From contig JALNXD010000005.1 in assembly GCA_023230565.1 (NCBI GenBank), positions 51,387 to 115,386 on the forward strand: DNA of 64,000 bases, read 5' to 3'. Below are positions 63,924 through 64,000 of this stretch, one piece after another (positions within the stretch are counted from its first letter, which is position 1; every line of letters starts with the position of its first letter). The notes beneath the pieces were generated by a model. That model ran no database searches, was not told where the DNA came from, and worked only from the letters and a program-made list of their open reading frames with translations. The stretch is from Syntrophales bacterium (GTDB taxonomy: Bacteria; Desulfobacterota; Syntrophia; Syntrophales; UBA2210). The position numbers and the translations under genes are program-made.

Positions 63924-64000
63924 CCCACCCCTGGCTGTGATAAATTATTATATTCCCCTGTACTGATTCTCCATTTTATTTCTTGTTTCCCAGTAATTCC
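63879..64000. mobile_element. Left end of an insertion element (IS21-like ends), runs off the window
   Basis: The element seems to start with TGTCAATTATCACGAAAAC at 63879. Two near-identical 16-base repeats follow: TCACGAAAACTGACCC at 63888-63903 and TCACGAAAATTGACCC at 63911-63926, 23 bases apart. Multiple short repeats of this kind at a TG-starting end are typical of the IS21 family, as is the recurring (A/G)AAAATTGACCC motif. No transposase is in the window, so the family call rests on the end sequence only. Confidence 0.5.

Noticed and set aside
1..64000. CRISPR arrays, rRNA genes, prophage or toxin-antitoxin modules
   Set aside because: No regularly spaced direct repeats, rRNA-like stretches, phage structural genes or convincing toxin/antitoxin pair were seen.

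Overview
The window reads as a chromosomal segment of a Gram-negative, anaerobic bacterium of moderate GC, most like Desulfobacterota (a syntrophic or sulfate-reducing 'deltaproteobacterium'). This rests on conserved gene blocks (rpsB-tsf-pyrH-frr-uppS-cdsA-dxr-rseP, secA-argJ, rsmD-coaD), a tungsten-type aldehyde:ferredoxin oxidoreductase, a two-subunit biotin carboxylase/carboxyltransferase, several Liv-type binding proteins, thiolase-fold/DUF35 genes and NIL-ferredoxin genes. The taxonomic placement is inference. No rRNA, CRISPR array or phage block was seen.

Layout. 1-5643: end of an AsmA-like protein and a two-gene biotin-dependent carboxylase. 5644-10691: M23 peptidase, secA, argJ. 10692-23329: a long housekeeping run on the + strand: rpsB, tsf, pyrH, frr, uppS, cdsA, dxr, rseP, tsaB, psd, pssA, asd, rsmD, coaD and an aminotransferase. 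23374-28319: a complete livKHMGF-type ABC importer. 28329-35934 (- strand): mnmA, mtaB, rnc, an Elp3-like radical SAM gene, era, der and a second Liv-type binding protein. 36081-42798: a cupin, a tandem class II aldolase translationally linked to an AOR-family enzyme, and a glycosyltransferase with an amylo-1,6-glucosidase. 43302-45781: an operon of a cyclic-nucleotide-binding protein, a thiolase-fold enzyme, its DUF35 partner and a membrane protein. 45768-58742: NIL-ferredoxin, hydrolase, DUF1015, Usp, miaA, a GT2-like protein, ispG, proS, a RelA/SpoT enzyme, amidase, rph, rdgB and tRNA-Pro(TGG). 58743-64000: a more accessory stretch with a dockerin-like/YwqK-repeat exported protein, a methyltransferase, a J-domain protein and a third Liv-type binding protein cut at its 3' end by what looks like an insertion-sequence end.

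Most notable. The thiolase-fold gene (43829-44980) is open over 384 codons except for one in-frame TGA at codon 87. That codon falls at the position of the thiolase nucleophilic cysteine. It is followed 23 nt later by the apical loop of a hairpin that fits the general bacterial SECIS layout. I read this as a candidate selenocysteine-containing thiolase/Ltp2-type enzyme; a fresh Cys-to-stop mutation is the main alternative. A near-consensus CRP-type operator lies upstream of that operon, whose first gene is a CNB-domain protein without a DNA-binding domain.

Other unusual items: a G7 tract that separates a well-formed promoter, Shine-Dalgarno and ATG from the frame of the large exported protein by one base; a two-module class II aldolase with a five-cysteine cluster; and a strong terminator between livK and livH.
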